DNA of 64,000 nt from an uncultured Prevotellaceae bacterium (GCA_900316985.1 ONFE01000002.1:62001-126000); one strand, 5' to 3'. Shown: positions 23,101 through 31,568, counted from the first letter of the stretch. Made by a program: numbers and translations. The notes: generated by a model not told the origin, from the sequence alone.

Positions 23101-25509
23101 GAATCCGTCTTTCTCGTCCACGGTATGCAGAGCTTCCAGATAGCCGATGAGTTTGCTGCGCTGGGCATAGAGCTTCTCTGCCGTTGACTGATATTCCTTG
23201 GGCGTAGCAATATGGGTGACGGCCAAAGCCTTTTCCAGTTGGCTGAGCACGTGACGCTTGGTTACCTTGTTGGAATGCATCTCCAGGCAGAACGGGTCGA
23301 GTCCGATCTTGGCCAGACGACTCTGTACCACGCTGAGGGCGGCCAACTTCTCGGCCACGAAGAGTACACGCTTGCCTTGGAAAAGCGCATTGGCAATCAG
23401 GTTGGTAATGGTCTGTGACTTGCCGGTTCCCGGCGGACCGTACAGGATATACGAATGTCCCTGTCCGGCAGCAAAGACGGCAGCCATCTGTGAGGAATCG
23501 GCAGCCACGGGGAGTGCCAGTGATTCCGGGCGCAGCGCCTTGTCTTTTTCCCTCAAGGAGGTGACGAGCGGTTCTGGCTGGAAACAGAGTTTCTGGTCCA
23601 CCAGACTCTTCACGATCTCGTTTTCCTGGAGTTCCTTGCGGTGGTTGTGAACGTCGTTCCACATGAGGAACTTGCTGAATGAGAACACGCCGAGGATGCA
23701 TTCCTCTTCCACGTCCCATCGCTTCTGCTCCTTCAGGGCTTCTCGGATGATGGCGAATATCAGCGTCACGTCAACGCCGTGGTCATCCTTCGGCAGTTGG
23801 TTGAGTCCCGGAATCTTGATATCGTAGTTTTGTCGGAGGAATTCCATGAGCGTCACGTTCATCATGATATCCTCATCACGCGAACGAACGTAGTAGCCGC
23901 CCTTCTTGTAAACCATCTCCACGGGGAGCATCAGGATGGGGGCATAGTGGGCCTTCTCGCTCTGTTCGGTCTCATACCACCGCAGGGTTCCGATGGTCAT
24001 GAACAGTGAGTTGGCACCCGTTTCCTCTATGGCGTTGCGGGCCGAACGGTAGATGTTCTTCAGTACCGCCTTCGTCTCGGTATCCGTCAGGTATGTATGG
24101 AGCTGGTGATTGCTGATATCGTTGCTCACCAGTTCGCGGATGGGTTCTGCAAGGCGCGAGCGGATCAACCGTCCACCGTCGTCCATGGTCTTGAACTCAA
24201 CGTCAGGCCGCTCCACGATGCTGTATTCCTCGCCCTCCTGCAGATGGTCCTCAATCTTATCCACATCGAGCGAAATCAGTTGAACGGCACGCTGTCGGAG
24301 ATAGAGGTTGAGCATCGTATTGCGCAGGGAGAAGTCGAGCAGTTTGCGCTCCCAGATGTCCATGCGTGTCAGTTCCTGCGTGGAGTTCATCACTTTAGTC
24401 AGGTCGTAGCGTGAATGCTCGCTCAGATGCAGGTCGCAACTGTCATGTGAAACCCCGTCGGAGACGATTTCCCATACACCGTCTTTCAGGATACGGGTAG
24501 GCAGGGGAAGGAAGCGTTCCAGACGGCAGCGGCGCACATCGATGAACAGCTGGAAGTTCTCGGTCTTGGCGAGATGCTGCTCCGCCGTCAGCCGTGACTG
24601 CTCCAGTGAAGTGTTCTCTGCGGTTATCCCCGTGCTTTCGATGACCATGATCTCATCGATACCCTTGGAACTCTTCTTCTCTATGAACGAGGCATCGTCG
24701 AGCGTGCTGTAGCGGCAACTGTCGTTCACCAGCCAGATGCCCAGATAGGCGTGTCCGTTCTCCAGGATGATTCCGCTGTTGATACCCACGCCCTCAAGCA
24801 CACTGGCGAAGAGCAGGCTCAGTTCGATGCAGTTGCCCAGTTTTCCGCTCAACACCTGTTCGGGCAATGTGATGCGTTGTCCAATCTGCTCATAACTGGC
24901 AGGCATGCTGCGATACACGATTCCTTCTTCATGAAGAGTGGCAAAGATGGCTGCCACCTGGCGCACCACCTCATTGGGATTGCCCGACTGGTATTCCGTG
25001 AACGATGATGAGCCGGAGAGATCCTTCAGTTTCTGCGCAGCCTTCACGATGAGTTGTCTGACGGCGGGTGTGTCTGGCGTAACAAACGATACGAGTGACT
25101 GTGGAAGAACCGTGGTGCCGAGCCATTGGTCGTAGGCCATCAGTTCGATGGGGTATTCCTGACGGAACACTTCCCTGCAACTTTCCTCCGAAGCGGCATC
25201 AGCCACGATGTACAGCGTGAATGTTGTGTTGACACGCTCCGTCAGCGCCGCCATCTTATCCGCATCCAACTTGAGTTCAAAGTTCTTGATGCGGATTGTC
25301 CTTTCTGCCGACACCGTACTCATCACGGGCGTCTGATAACCCATCAGGTATTCGCCCTCACAGGTCACCATCATGTCGTGGATGTCGTTTGAAGTCTTAT
25401 CCTTTTTGTCGAATCTTATTTCAAGACTTTTGCAGAGGTCGATGCCATTATGTACAAAGGCATAGTTGGCAACTTTCAAGTAGTCAATCTTAACAGTTGG
25501 CGTCATCAT
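20164..25509 (-). CDS. DUF4011-type SF1 helicase with Vsr-like nuclease and DUF3320 domains
   Basis: A 1781-residue multidomain protein. Near 222-275 a transglutaminase-like fold shows GNCIELSLLFASVL (Cys) and GHAYLGIWL (His). DUF4011 follows at about 380-580 (MDIWERKLLDFSLRNTMLNL). The SF1 helicase has Walker A YGPPGTGKSQTITNL near 690, Walker B FDEASQMP near 1190, VVGDPKQMPPTSFF near 1215 and VAVSRARQEMMVF near 1429. A Vsr/DUF559-like nuclease domain (FKVDIAVSRQESS, GILLDGESY) is near 1500-1590, and DUF3320 is at the C-terminus. Proteins of this build occur sporadically and often near defence genes, so a role in nucleic-acid defence is possible. No partner gene is visible. Confidence 0.85.
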   Translation of the reverse strand: MMTPTVKIDYLKVANYAFVHNGIDLCKSLEIRFDKKDKTSNDIHDMMVTCEGEYLMGYQTPVMSTVSAERTIRIKNFELKLDADKMAALTERVNTTFTLYIVADAASEESCREVFRQEYPIELMAYDQWLGTTVLPQSLVSFVTPDTPAVRQLIVKAAQKLKDLSGSSSFTEYQSGNPNEVVRQVAAIFATLHEEGIVYRSMPASYEQIGQRITLPEQVLSGKLGNCIELSLLFASVLEGVGINSGIILENGHAYLGIWLVNDSCRYSTLDDASFIEKKSSKGIDEIMVIESTGITAENTSLEQSRLTAEQHLAKTENFQLFIDVRRCRLERFLPLPTRILKDGVWEIVSDGVSHDSCDLHLSEHSRYDLTKVMNSTQELTRMDIWERKLLDFSLRNTMLNLYLRQRAVQLISLDVDKIEDHLQEGEEYSIVERPDVEFKTMDDGGRLIRSRLAEPIRELVSNDISNHQLHTYLTDTETKAVLKNIYRSARNAIEETGANSLFMTIGTLRWYETEQSEKAHYAPILMLPVEMVYKKGGYYVRSRDEDIMMNVTLMEFLRQNYDIKIPGLNQLPKDDHGVDVTLIFAIIREALKEQKRWDVEEECILGVFSFSKFLMWNDVHNHRKELQENEIVKSLVDQKLCFQPEPLVTSLREKDKALRPESLALPVAADSSQMAAVFAAGQGHSYILYGPPGTGKSQTITNLIANALFQGKRVLFVAEKLAALSVVQSRLAKIGLDPFCLEMHSNKVTKRHVLSQLEKALAVTHIATPKEYQSTAEKLYAQRSKLIGYLEALHTVDEKDGFSLYDCILHEEGIQEEPLKPFELNERLRTALTATTLPDIQQLLGTRMEAVLKLIGQPSVHPLLGMHVSTDDLRDESETATRLSSAIETLEKGKNERRQLLEAQLLRDKILKDNNEQLLETDGNQLRDEWRVIKAKWFLPRLFAKKSYVKRMRAFNPYVTEEEIDGLMDRLTDYQEQHRRILPVQEVMRKYFGKELTTDELPTEEQMTQSMADLARWKENTAMMRDWFHWCEYAEELKVHGLTAIVEALERETQQPKQLTDRFFKAFFLTKAREKTAASDQLRTFEGMLFDEQVQQYKHFTEEFQMLSQKELYARLAASIPRIADNLDNSSEIGLLNRNISNGGRGLSLRDLFDQIPKLMPRLCPCMLMSPMSVAQYLDLFQEKFDLVVFDEASQMPTCEAVGAIARGKALVVVGDPKQMPPTSFFASSNVDEDEADIDDLESILEDCRTLEIPSLQLNWHYRSRHESLIAFSNNEYYDGKLITFPSVDDKQTKVKFVPVEGVYDKGGRRSNRSEAEAIVKEVERRLTSDSNTQSIGIIAFSVVQQNLIEDLLQEMLDHKLAVKQAADALYEPIFVKNLENVQGDERDVILFSVGYGPDKKGNVSMNFGPLNNAGGERRLNVAVSRARQEMMVFSTMRSSHIDLRRSKARGVEGLKHFLEYAEQQVLAENIQSTASRPDTPLARQIADAIAEKGYVVNVNVGRSHFKVDIAVSRQESSDAYVLGILLDGESYRDTQTTRDREIVQPSVLEGLGWRVMRVWSVDWLNNPQRVIDRVMEQLQAAPVKQETATPVKFDISKEKVIEKPSFAREYQELKLSPEEAKAMTSRKLIQAIVHQEQPITLKTLCRRICTLRGDARVTSFVQDTTRDYVSQKFFLENDREGKVIWESEKDRDDYRWYRPAAGREISEVPMREIRNAVIEAVTEQFSISADALSLIVSKKLGFMRRGAKVDNAINEAFSQLVKEGVITDTDGSLSANLNS

Positions 25510-25545
25510 CGGTATCTCTTATGTTACATAATTTCCTTTAACATG

Positions 25546-25553
25546 CAAAGATA
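25546..25553 (-). promoter_or_regulatory. -7 box for the DUF4011 helicase gene
   Basis: TATCTTTG on the minus strand, 36 bases before the start; the -33 element is not clear. Confidence 0.55.
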
Positions 25554-25621
25554 ACGATTTAATTCCGTTAACTGTTCACCCGTCGCCATAAATTAAAAGT
25601 TTTTTGCAAAAGCCTCCATTC

Positions 25622-25638
25622 GGGCGGATGATTTTTGA
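25622..25638 (+). repeat. Single 22-bp-family unit, locus 3
   Basis: GGGCGGATGATTTTTGA, one base shorter than the units at loci 1 and 2. It lies next to the hairpin that flanks the left end of the tRNA-Cys element. Confidence 0.6.
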
Positions 25639-25646
25639 AAAAGAAA

Positions 25647-25682
25647 ATCCGCAAGCGTTTTTGGAAACAACTTGCGGATTCA
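25647..25682 (-). terminator. Displaced original terminator of tRNA-Cys
   Basis: AATCCGCAAG pairs with CTTGCGGATT around a 15-base loop, followed on the minus strand by TTCTTTTT. It sits just beyond the left direct repeat, where the tRNA-Cys terminator would have been before integration. Confidence 0.65.
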
Positions 25683-25686
25683 GTAA

Positions 25687-25702
25687 GAGGTGCGTAGCAG
25701 AG
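25687..25702 (+). other. Left attachment repeat (3' end of tRNA-Cys)
   Basis: The 16 bases GAGGTGCGTAGCAGAG are identical to 38254-38269 and equal the 3' acceptor and T-arm end of tRNA-Cys in the same orientation. Confidence 0.88.
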
Positions 25703-25786
25703 GTCAAATATGATAATTTGTGATAACAAGTGATATTTGCAAGTAATTGAATATCAATATATTACAAAACCGTTTAAATATTTTTG

Positions 25787-25806
25787 TTATCGTTAATTAT
25801 CGTTAA
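25787..25806 (+). repeat. Tandem 10-bp repeats near the left end
   Basis: TTATCGTTAA occurs twice head to tail (25787-25796, 25797-25806), immediately before the arm-type repeats. Likely recombinase or excisionase sites. Confidence 0.7.
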
Positions 25807-25816
25807 ATATCAAAAA

Positions 25817-25840
25817 GTGGCTACAAAAGTGGCTACAAAA
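25817..25840 (+). repeat. Integrase arm-type repeats, left end
   Basis: GTGGCTACAAAA occurs twice without a gap. The same motif is doubled near the right end (38165-38187), which fits arm sites of a tyrosine integrase. The pair lies one base before the TTTG element of the integrase promoter. Confidence 0.8.
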
Positions 25841-25841
25841 A

Positions 25842-25873
25842 TTTGGTAGCTAAAACATAAAATACTATCTTTG
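25842..25873 (+). promoter_or_regulatory. Integrase promoter
   Basis: TTTG (25842-25845), 20 bases, TATCTTTG (25866-25873). The ATG follows 25 bases later. Integrase bound at the adjacent arm repeats could repress it. Confidence 0.8.
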
Positions 25874-25897
25874 CAACATCATTTAAAATGTGTAGAA

Positions 25898-27349
25898 ATG
25901 GAGTACTTTATCAGAACAACAAAGAAAGAGGGTAGGGCGTCGCTCTACTGCAGAATCAGAAAACCGAAATGGAATATTAACACCACACTTCGCACCGATC
26001 TGAGTGTGGACATTAATGCCTGGAACAAGTCGCAGCGAAGCGCCAACGCCTGGAACCAATACGCGCAGACCGACGAAGGGAAGCACGTCGAGGAAACCAT
26101 GCGGGCCATCGATGAGTCGATTAATTTCACTGTGGAGCACGGAATCCGCGTCCGGGGAGTACACCGCACCATCGAAGTGGATGGAGCGTATAACAAGCAG
26201 ATTCTCGAAGAGGCTATAAAGACCATCACCAACCGGGACCTGCTTGCAAGGCAGAAGGAGTACAAGGAATCCGTTAAGGTGGCAAGGCCGAAGGAAAACA
26301 CGCTTGTGGCCTTCACCGAGAGATACATCCTGGAGTGTCAGACAGGCGAGCGGCTCAAGCATGAGACTAACGCCCCGATCAGCGCCTCATACATTAAGAA
26401 CCTTAAGGCTTTCCGAAATCAGATTCTAGAATTCCAGAAAGCCAAACATAAGGTGTTGGGCCTCGATGACATCACCATGGATTTCTATAAGAGTTTCAGG
26501 CAGTTCTTTCTCGACAAGAAGTACTCGCCTAACACCATAGCACGGCACATCCGAGACCTTAAGACGCTCATGCGTGCAGCCTGTGACGAGAAGCTCACCG
26601 CCAACACCGAATGGCAGAACCGGTCGTTCTCTGCCAAGTCCGAGGACGTGGACAATATCTGGCTGACCGATGACCAGGTGCAGCAGATGTACGACCTAGA
26701 CATCACCACCTATGACCAGGCAAAGGCTCTCCTTGAGAACGTCAAGGGAATTGACGAAGAATACCGCAAGAGCCTGCAGCACGCGCTCAAGCGTGAAGTC
26801 TACCGCATTAATCTGATGAACGCCCGCGATATATTTATAGTCGGTTGCCTCACAGGGCAGAGGGTGTCAGACTATAAGCGTATCAACGTCTCAATGATAG
26901 AGAAGCTGGCCAAGGCTGGCAAGTTCCTGAATATCACCCAACAGAAGACAGGAAAAAAGATATACGTACCTCTCGACGTCAGGGTGGAGAAGATTCTCTC
27001 CCGGCATGGAGGCAGACTTCCAAAGATGTTTGACCAACACATTAACGATCACATTAAGGTGGTGGGGCTTCTTTGCGGATGGACGCACCCCGCACACATA
27101 GAGCAGACCCGTGGCGGAATGACCTATGACAACGGAAAGAAGTTCTATGAATGTATTATGACTCATACAGCGCGGCGCACCTTTGCCACAGAATGGTATA
27201 AGAAGGATGCACCGCTGTCAGCTATTATGACGGTTACAGGCCATTCCTCGGAGGCCATGCTTCGACGGTATCTTAAACTGAATGACCAGGAGAAAGGCAG
27301 ACAGGCAGCCATAGAGCTGGCTCAACGTGGATTTAAACAGGCGAAGTGA
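25898..27349 (+). CDS. Tyrosine recombinase / integrase
   Basis: A 483-residue phage-type integrase. The N-terminal arm-binding part (about 1-100) has SLYCRIRKPKWNINTTLRTD. A SAM-like core-binding domain covers about 130-260 (MDFYKSFRQFFLDKKYSPNT). The catalytic domain shows VGCLTGQRVSDYKRIN (Arg), NITQQKTGKKIYVPL (Lys), THTARRTFATEWY (His-x-x-Arg), VTGHSS (His) and MLRRYLKL (Tyr). The start gives MEYFIRTTKKEGRASLYCRI. It lies just inside the left end, reading into the element, as integrases of tRNA-targeting elements usually do. Confidence 0.96.
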   Translation: MEYFIRTTKKEGRASLYCRIRKPKWNINTTLRTDLSVDINAWNKSQRSANAWNQYAQTDEGKHVEETMRAIDESINFTVEHGIRVRGVHRTIEVDGAYNKQILEEAIKTITNRDLLARQKEYKESVKVARPKENTLVAFTERYILECQTGERLKHETNAPISASYIKNLKAFRNQILEFQKAKHKVLGLDDITMDFYKSFRQFFLDKKYSPNTIARHIRDLKTLMRAACDEKLTANTEWQNRSFSAKSEDVDNIWLTDDQVQQMYDLDITTYDQAKALLENVKGIDEEYRKSLQHALKREVYRINLMNARDIFIVGCLTGQRVSDYKRINVSMIEKLAKAGKFLNITQQKTGKKIYVPLDVRVEKILSRHGGRLPKMFDQHINDHIKVVGLLCGWTHPAHIEQTRGGMTYDNGKKFYECIMTHTARRTFATEWYKKDAPLSAIMTVTGHSSEAMLRRYLKLNDQEKGRQAAIELAQRGFKQAK

Positions 27350-27350
27350 T

Positions 27351-28316
27351 ATGAAGGATTTTATCATTATGCGAAATTGGGTGGGTATGGCTAACAGGCT
27401 CACCGATAGCGTCCATAAAGTGTTTGGCGTTGAGACAGACGAACCAAACCTGACCCGCCATGAGATCGTCGAAGTCGAAGTCGAAAATGAAGAAATCGAA
27501 GCCTTGTTCTGGGAGCAGCCCATCACGACGTACGAAGATCCTGAAGACAGTCTTATTAGCGAGCTGCTGGGGCTTTCTCTCGGACTTGCTGACCTGCAGA
27601 CCACCTATGAGGAATGGATGCAAGAGGTGAGAAAAATAAGGCTACCTTCAGCTTCTTTTTATGAGTACCGGGAGTCTGTATATAACGAATCTGGTTATAT
27701 TGATAAACGCTTTCACGATCCGAATCTCGGTGAGTATTGGAAAGAACGCTCGTATTCATGGCGAGTTGCGTGCAAGCTCCGTGACAAGTGTGCAGCGTTA
27801 GGTGTAGCCATCGCCAAGCTCAAAGAGAAGTACAAGTTATACGATAAGGTGTACCTGGGAGACATAACAAAGCCCCGTCCCGTATTCACGGGGGTGTTAG
27901 GGCCCGGATATGAGCGCACACCGCATTCGTATGATGAGGAGCTTGTCGAGCTGGCTGTCCTGAACGGCCAAGACCGGGCTGCAGCAGAGGCGACAATCAT
28001 GCGTGGCCAGAATCGGACTGCAGCTGCAAAAACGAAAGGGAAATCTCTCCCAACTAAAGAGGTGGCCTTCCCCGTCCTCGAAAAATATATGATGGTGAGA
28101 CCTGAGTATATAGGCAAAACCATGCACGAATTATTGGACGATTGGGATACGCTAGGCAGCGTGAAACTAAGGAAAGCAACGGTAAACAAGTATCTTACCT
28201 GGCGGCGCGATATACCTCAGACCTGCACGCTTTTTGGACTTAACGGGTTTATACAGGGGGAACTGTTGTATGAAGCGTTTGGCAGTGCTTCTCCAGACAG
28301 CTTCAGGAAATCTTAA
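27351..28316 (+). CDS. Unrecognised 321-residue element protein
   Basis: Starts one base after the integrase stop, so it is probably co-transcribed. I do not recognise a family. It has an acidic N-terminal region (VEVEVENEEIEALFWEQ), a helical middle with KLRDKCAALGVAIAKLKEKY, and a C-terminal half rich in TIMRGQNRTAAAKTKG and LRKATVNKYLTWRRDIP, which could be a DNA-binding end. No signal peptide or membrane segment. A good terminator follows. Its place beside the integrase suggests a role in establishment, excision control or host interaction, but nothing more can be said. Confidence 0.75.
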   Translation: MKDFIIMRNWVGMANRLTDSVHKVFGVETDEPNLTRHEIVEVEVENEEIEALFWEQPITTYEDPEDSLISELLGLSLGLADLQTTYEEWMQEVRKIRLPSASFYEYRESVYNESGYIDKRFHDPNLGEYWKERSYSWRVACKLRDKCAALGVAIAKLKEKYKLYDKVYLGDITKPRPVFTGVLGPGYERTPHSYDEELVELAVLNGQDRAAAEATIMRGQNRTAAAKTKGKSLPTKEVAFPVLEKYMMVRPEYIGKTMHELLDDWDTLGSVKLRKATVNKYLTWRRDIPQTCTLFGLNGFIQGELLYEAFGSASPDSFRKS

Positions 28317-28323
28317 CTAATCA

Positions 28324-28352
28324 AAGGTGTGCCAATTGGTACACCTTTTTTG
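28324..28352 (+). terminator. Terminator after the 321-residue gene
   Basis: AGGTGT-GCC-aatt-GGT-ACACCT followed by TTTTTTG. The same AGGTGTG/CACACCT stem sequence is reused in the ncRNA terminator at 36803-36889. Confidence 0.85.
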
Positions 28353-28412
28353 TGGAATTCCAAATTTCTTCCATCTTTCTTCCAAACTGCAATCAAAGTG
28401 AGTACTAGTCGA

Positions 28413-28420
28413 TATCTTTG
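28413..28420 (+). promoter_or_regulatory. -7 box for the HTH-primase unit
   Basis: TATCTTTG, 25 bases before the first HTH gene. The -33 element is not clear. Confidence 0.55.
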
Positions 28421-28445
28421 CAGCAGATTTTAAAAGTTATCGATT

Positions 28446-28664
28446 ATGGACAATAAGTATCTATTTGAGGAACTAGCTCACCGTATACAGTATGCGGTGG
28501 ATCAACCTAAGTACGTCAGCAGCGAGATGGCCTGCAAGATGCTACTGTGTTCTGCTTCTACATTACGAAAACTCGACAAGGCGGGTAAAACTAAGCCTAT
28601 GAAGGTAGGTAGGAAAAAGATCTACCTCCGCCAAGATCTGGAGAATCTAATTATGAATTCCTAA
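28446..28664 (+). CDS. Excisionase-like helix-turn-helix protein (72 aa)
   Basis: A small winged-HTH protein of the MerR/excisionase (helix_turn_helix_17) kind. KYVSSEMACKMLLCSASTLR is the HTH, and KPMKVGRKKIYLRQDLENLI is the wing and dimer part. Such proteins direct integrase towards excision or act as small regulators. The second HTH gene follows after 12 bases. Confidence 0.8.
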   Translation: MDNKYLFEELAHRIQYAVDQPKYVSSEMACKMLLCSASTLRKLDKAGKTKPMKVGRKKIYLRQDLENLIMNS

Positions 28665-28676
28665 AAATTTAATAAA

Positions 28677-28958
28677 ATGATAACAGAAACTAACCAATTT
28701 GGCTGGATCTTCACTTTGGATGAAGAGAAATTGCGGAAGATAATCGCCGGGACCGTCCAGGAACTCCTGGAGCAGCGAGACGCCCTTGCACGGCCGGAGA
28801 AGCTATACACAACTGAGGAGGCGGCTAACCTGCTTAATATTAGCAAGATAACTCTCCACAGGTGGAAGGATGCAGGGCGCATCGCACCCGTCCAGGTGAA
28901 GGGCAGCCGTAAGTTGCTCTACGCAGAGAGTGAGATTAACAGAGTTCTAAACCGGTAA
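28677..28958 (+). CDS. Excisionase-like helix-turn-helix protein (93 aa)
   Basis: A second MerR/Xis-type protein. An N-terminal LDEEKLRKIIAGTVQELLEQ helix precedes the HTH KLYTTEEAANLLNISKITLH and the wing RIAPVQVKGSRKLLYAESEI. The paired arrangement of a short and a longer HTH gene ahead of a VapE-type primase is common in Bacteroidetes mobile elements. Which of the two acts as the excisionase cannot be told from sequence. Confidence 0.85.
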   Translation: MITETNQFGWIFTLDEEKLRKIIAGTVQELLEQRDALARPEKLYTTEEAANLLNISKITLHRWKDAGRIAPVQVKGSRKLLYAESEINRVLNR

Positions 28959-28971
28959 TTCACCTTTTGCG

Positions 28972-31563
28972 ATGAAAGATATAGCAGCACCATTGGCACA
29001 GGCACTCGACGGGGTACTACCGGTCTGCACAGGCAGCTCTCGCACCTCGAAAAAGTGGACAAATACCACTATAACCTGGGGCGACCTTTGCCAACGTCTG
29101 GGTAAGACCCAGCGCACCGGTGAGACCGTCGAGCAGTACCACGCCATGAGCAAGGATGAGAAGGCCAAGGTTAAGGACGTAGGCGGCATCGTATGCGGCC
29201 ACCTTAAGCACGACAAGACATCCGACGACAAGACGATGGCTGGCCGAAAGACCAAGGACAATATCCTTAACCGTTCCATCGTCACCCTGGACATGGACGA
29301 ATGCCCGGAAGGCTTGAACCCCGTCGAAATCATCAGCGAGAAGCTGCCAGGCATCGCAGCCGTGGCCTATACCACCCACAGCCACACCCCCGAGGCTCCC
29401 CGCTGGCGTATCTTCATTCCGCTATTCGAGTGGGTAACTCCATTCTATTATGAGGGTATCGCTCGCTGGATCGGCAACGAGATAGGAATGCAGTACCTTG
29501 ACAAGACCACATTCCAGTACAACCGGCTCATGTATTGGCCTTCGACGTCCAGCGACGGTGAGTATCTCTGCAAGGTTGTAGACGGCAGCCCGATCTCTCC
29601 CCGGAAATTCTATGAGGCATACCCCGCCATGAAGCGGGAGTCGGCATGGCCCAGGCATCCGGATGAAGAGCCCGTCGAGAAACGCTCACCGCTCCATGAA
29701 CGCGAAGGGGAGTATTCGGCGGCAGGCAAGCCGGGTGCGCCCGCGGAAAAGCCTGGCATAATAGGCGCGTTCTGCAGGGCATATCCCATTGAGGAGGCCA
29801 TCAGTACGTTTCTGGGCGAGGTGTACAAACCTGAGGGGCTGGGTCGCTATACCTATATTAACGGCAGCAGCAGCGGCGGACTAATAATAGACGAGGAGGG
29901 CAAGGCGTATTCTTTTCACGGGACCGATCCGGCTAATACCGGCCACAGCCTTAATGCCTTCGACCTAGTGAGAATCCACAAATTCGGGCACCTGGACAAA
30001 GACGCGAACGCGGGATGTAAGGGCAACAACTTACCATCGTACCAAGCCATGTGCACATGGTGTGCGGAAGATAGTAGAGTAAGGGGGCTGCTTAATAAAG
30101 AACTGATTGAGCACGTCGAGCAGCAAGAGTCCAAAGACTCAAGGAGTCATATACCCGGATTTGACGAGCTACTTCGAGGCTCTAAGGGAGAAATAAAGAA
30201 GTGCTATGAAAACTTTAAGATAATCATGCTAAACGATCCTGTGCTGTCAAGGATTAGGCGTAATGCATTCACCGGCAACGACGAAATAGATGACCCGATG
30301 CTAATCGGTTGTGAGAGCAATATAATAGATGATAGTGCACTGTTTGGCATCGCGACAATTTTCGAACGGAAGTATAACGTCTACATCACTAAGGACAAAG
30401 TCGACGATACGCTTGAGGGCGTGTCCGGATTACATTCCTACCACCCCGTTAAGGACTATATACTCAGTGCGGCCTGGGACCATATAGAGCGGCTGGAAAC
30501 TGCACTAATAGAATATATGGGCGCACCTGACACACCTCTGGTGAGAGCACAAACTCGCAAATGGTTCGTCGGTGCAGTGAAGAGAATCTTTGACCCTGGC
30601 TGTAAATTTGATTATATGTTGGTTTTGGTCGGTCCACAGGGTGTCGGTAAATCAACCTTTTTTTCTCTCATTGCCAATAATGGTGAATACTACAACGAAT
30701 CACTTACCTTCGACATGGAATTCAAAACGTTTGTTGAGACGCTTGTCCGTGGATGGATTTTCGAAATACCAGAGATGGCCGGTATGAAGTCCGTAAGAGA
30801 ACAAGAGAAGGTTAAGTCCATACTCTCTATGACGGGAGCCTATGCACGCAAAGCGTATGGACGCAGAGTGAAGTACTACCCACGACACTGTGCGTTAGCA
30901 GCCACGACCAACGAGCGAGGTTTCCTTAACGATCTTAACTCGCGCAAATTCTGGGTTATTGACGTCGCGGGTGATCCGGACCTTCGCAGCAAACTGACAG
31001 ATAAAACCATTAGGCAACTGTGGGCAGAGGCTTACGTCTACTACACCCAGAATGAATCCATCTATCTGCCTAAGGATTTAGAGGAGGAATCGAGAAAGGC
31101 CAGCATTGCACATAATACAGCATTCGAAGACCCACGTCTAGGCGATGTCTTGGCATACCTGGAGTATTTGCTGCCGGACAATTGGCGAGAGCTGTCCCGC
31201 GACGCACGTACAGCATACATCAAGCAATACACAGTATCTAACGGCAACGGACCGGATTTCGATTTCCGGCGCAAAATGAGACGCAACCGTGTATGTGTGG
31301 CGGAGGTGAAGAATGAATTAGACGACATCTTCCGCAAATACCCAGACAAAACGTCTCCGCAGTATGTTAACCGCTTGTTGAGTCTGACGGGATGGGAACT
31401 GTACGACGACGGCGAAAAGCATATAGTAGACAAAATTTACGGGCAGCAGCGCAATATCTTCATACGTCCACACACAGATGGTGAGGATGAGGTGATTCTC
31501 ACAGATTGCGACGATGACAGCGACTGTGAAGCCCAGAAACCATACAGAGCGAAAAGGGATTAA
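28972..31563 (+). CDS. VapE-family primase-helicase of the element
   Basis: An 863-residue replication protein. Residues about 1-230 resemble the bifunctional primase/VirE N-terminal type (ILNRSIVTLDMDECPEGLNP, YTTHSHTPEAPRWRIFIPL, where His and Asp residues would bind metal). The C-terminal SF3-like ATPase has Walker A LVGPQGVGKSTFFS near 555, Walker B WIFEIPEMAGM near 593 and sensor ALAATTNERGFLND near 645, then a winged-helix part. The C-terminus is acidic (DCDDDSDCE). It starts 13 bases after the HTH gene. Five bases after its stop a tandem-repeat-armed inverted repeat begins, as with the chromosomal vapE. Confidence 0.9.
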   Translation: MKDIAAPLAQALDGVLPVCTGSSRTSKKWTNTTITWGDLCQRLGKTQRTGETVEQYHAMSKDEKAKVKDVGGIVCGHLKHDKTSDDKTMAGRKTKDNILNRSIVTLDMDECPEGLNPVEIISEKLPGIAAVAYTTHSHTPEAPRWRIFIPLFEWVTPFYYEGIARWIGNEIGMQYLDKTTFQYNRLMYWPSTSSDGEYLCKVVDGSPISPRKFYEAYPAMKRESAWPRHPDEEPVEKRSPLHEREGEYSAAGKPGAPAEKPGIIGAFCRAYPIEEAISTFLGEVYKPEGLGRYTYINGSSSGGLIIDEEGKAYSFHGTDPANTGHSLNAFDLVRIHKFGHLDKDANAGCKGNNLPSYQAMCTWCAEDSRVRGLLNKELIEHVEQQESKDSRSHIPGFDELLRGSKGEIKKCYENFKIIMLNDPVLSRIRRNAFTGNDEIDDPMLIGCESNIIDDSALFGIATIFERKYNVYITKDKVDDTLEGVSGLHSYHPVKDYILSAAWDHIERLETALIEYMGAPDTPLVRAQTRKWFVGAVKRIFDPGCKFDYMLVLVGPQGVGKSTFFSLIANNGEYYNESLTFDMEFKTFVETLVRGWIFEIPEMAGMKSVREQEKVKSILSMTGAYARKAYGRRVKYYPRHCALAATTNERGFLNDLNSRKFWVIDVAGDPDLRSKLTDKTIRQLWAEAYVYYTQNESIYLPKDLEEESRKASIAHNTAFEDPRLGDVLAYLEYLLPDNWRELSRDARTAYIKQYTVSNGNGPDFDFRRKMRRNRVCVAEVKNELDDIFRKYPDKTSPQYVNRLLSLTGWELYDDGEKHIVDKIYGQQRNIFIRPHTDGEDEVILTDCDDDSDCEAQKPYRAKRD

Positions 31564-31568
31564 ATATG

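Noticed and set aside
20164..25509. Assigning the DUF4011 helicase to a named defence system
   Set aside because: Domain order is suggestive, but no partner genes are adjacent and I cannot match it to a defined system from sequence alone.
28446..28958. Toxin-antitoxin pair
   Set aside because: Both small proteins are MerR/excisionase-like HTH proteins and neither resembles a toxin.
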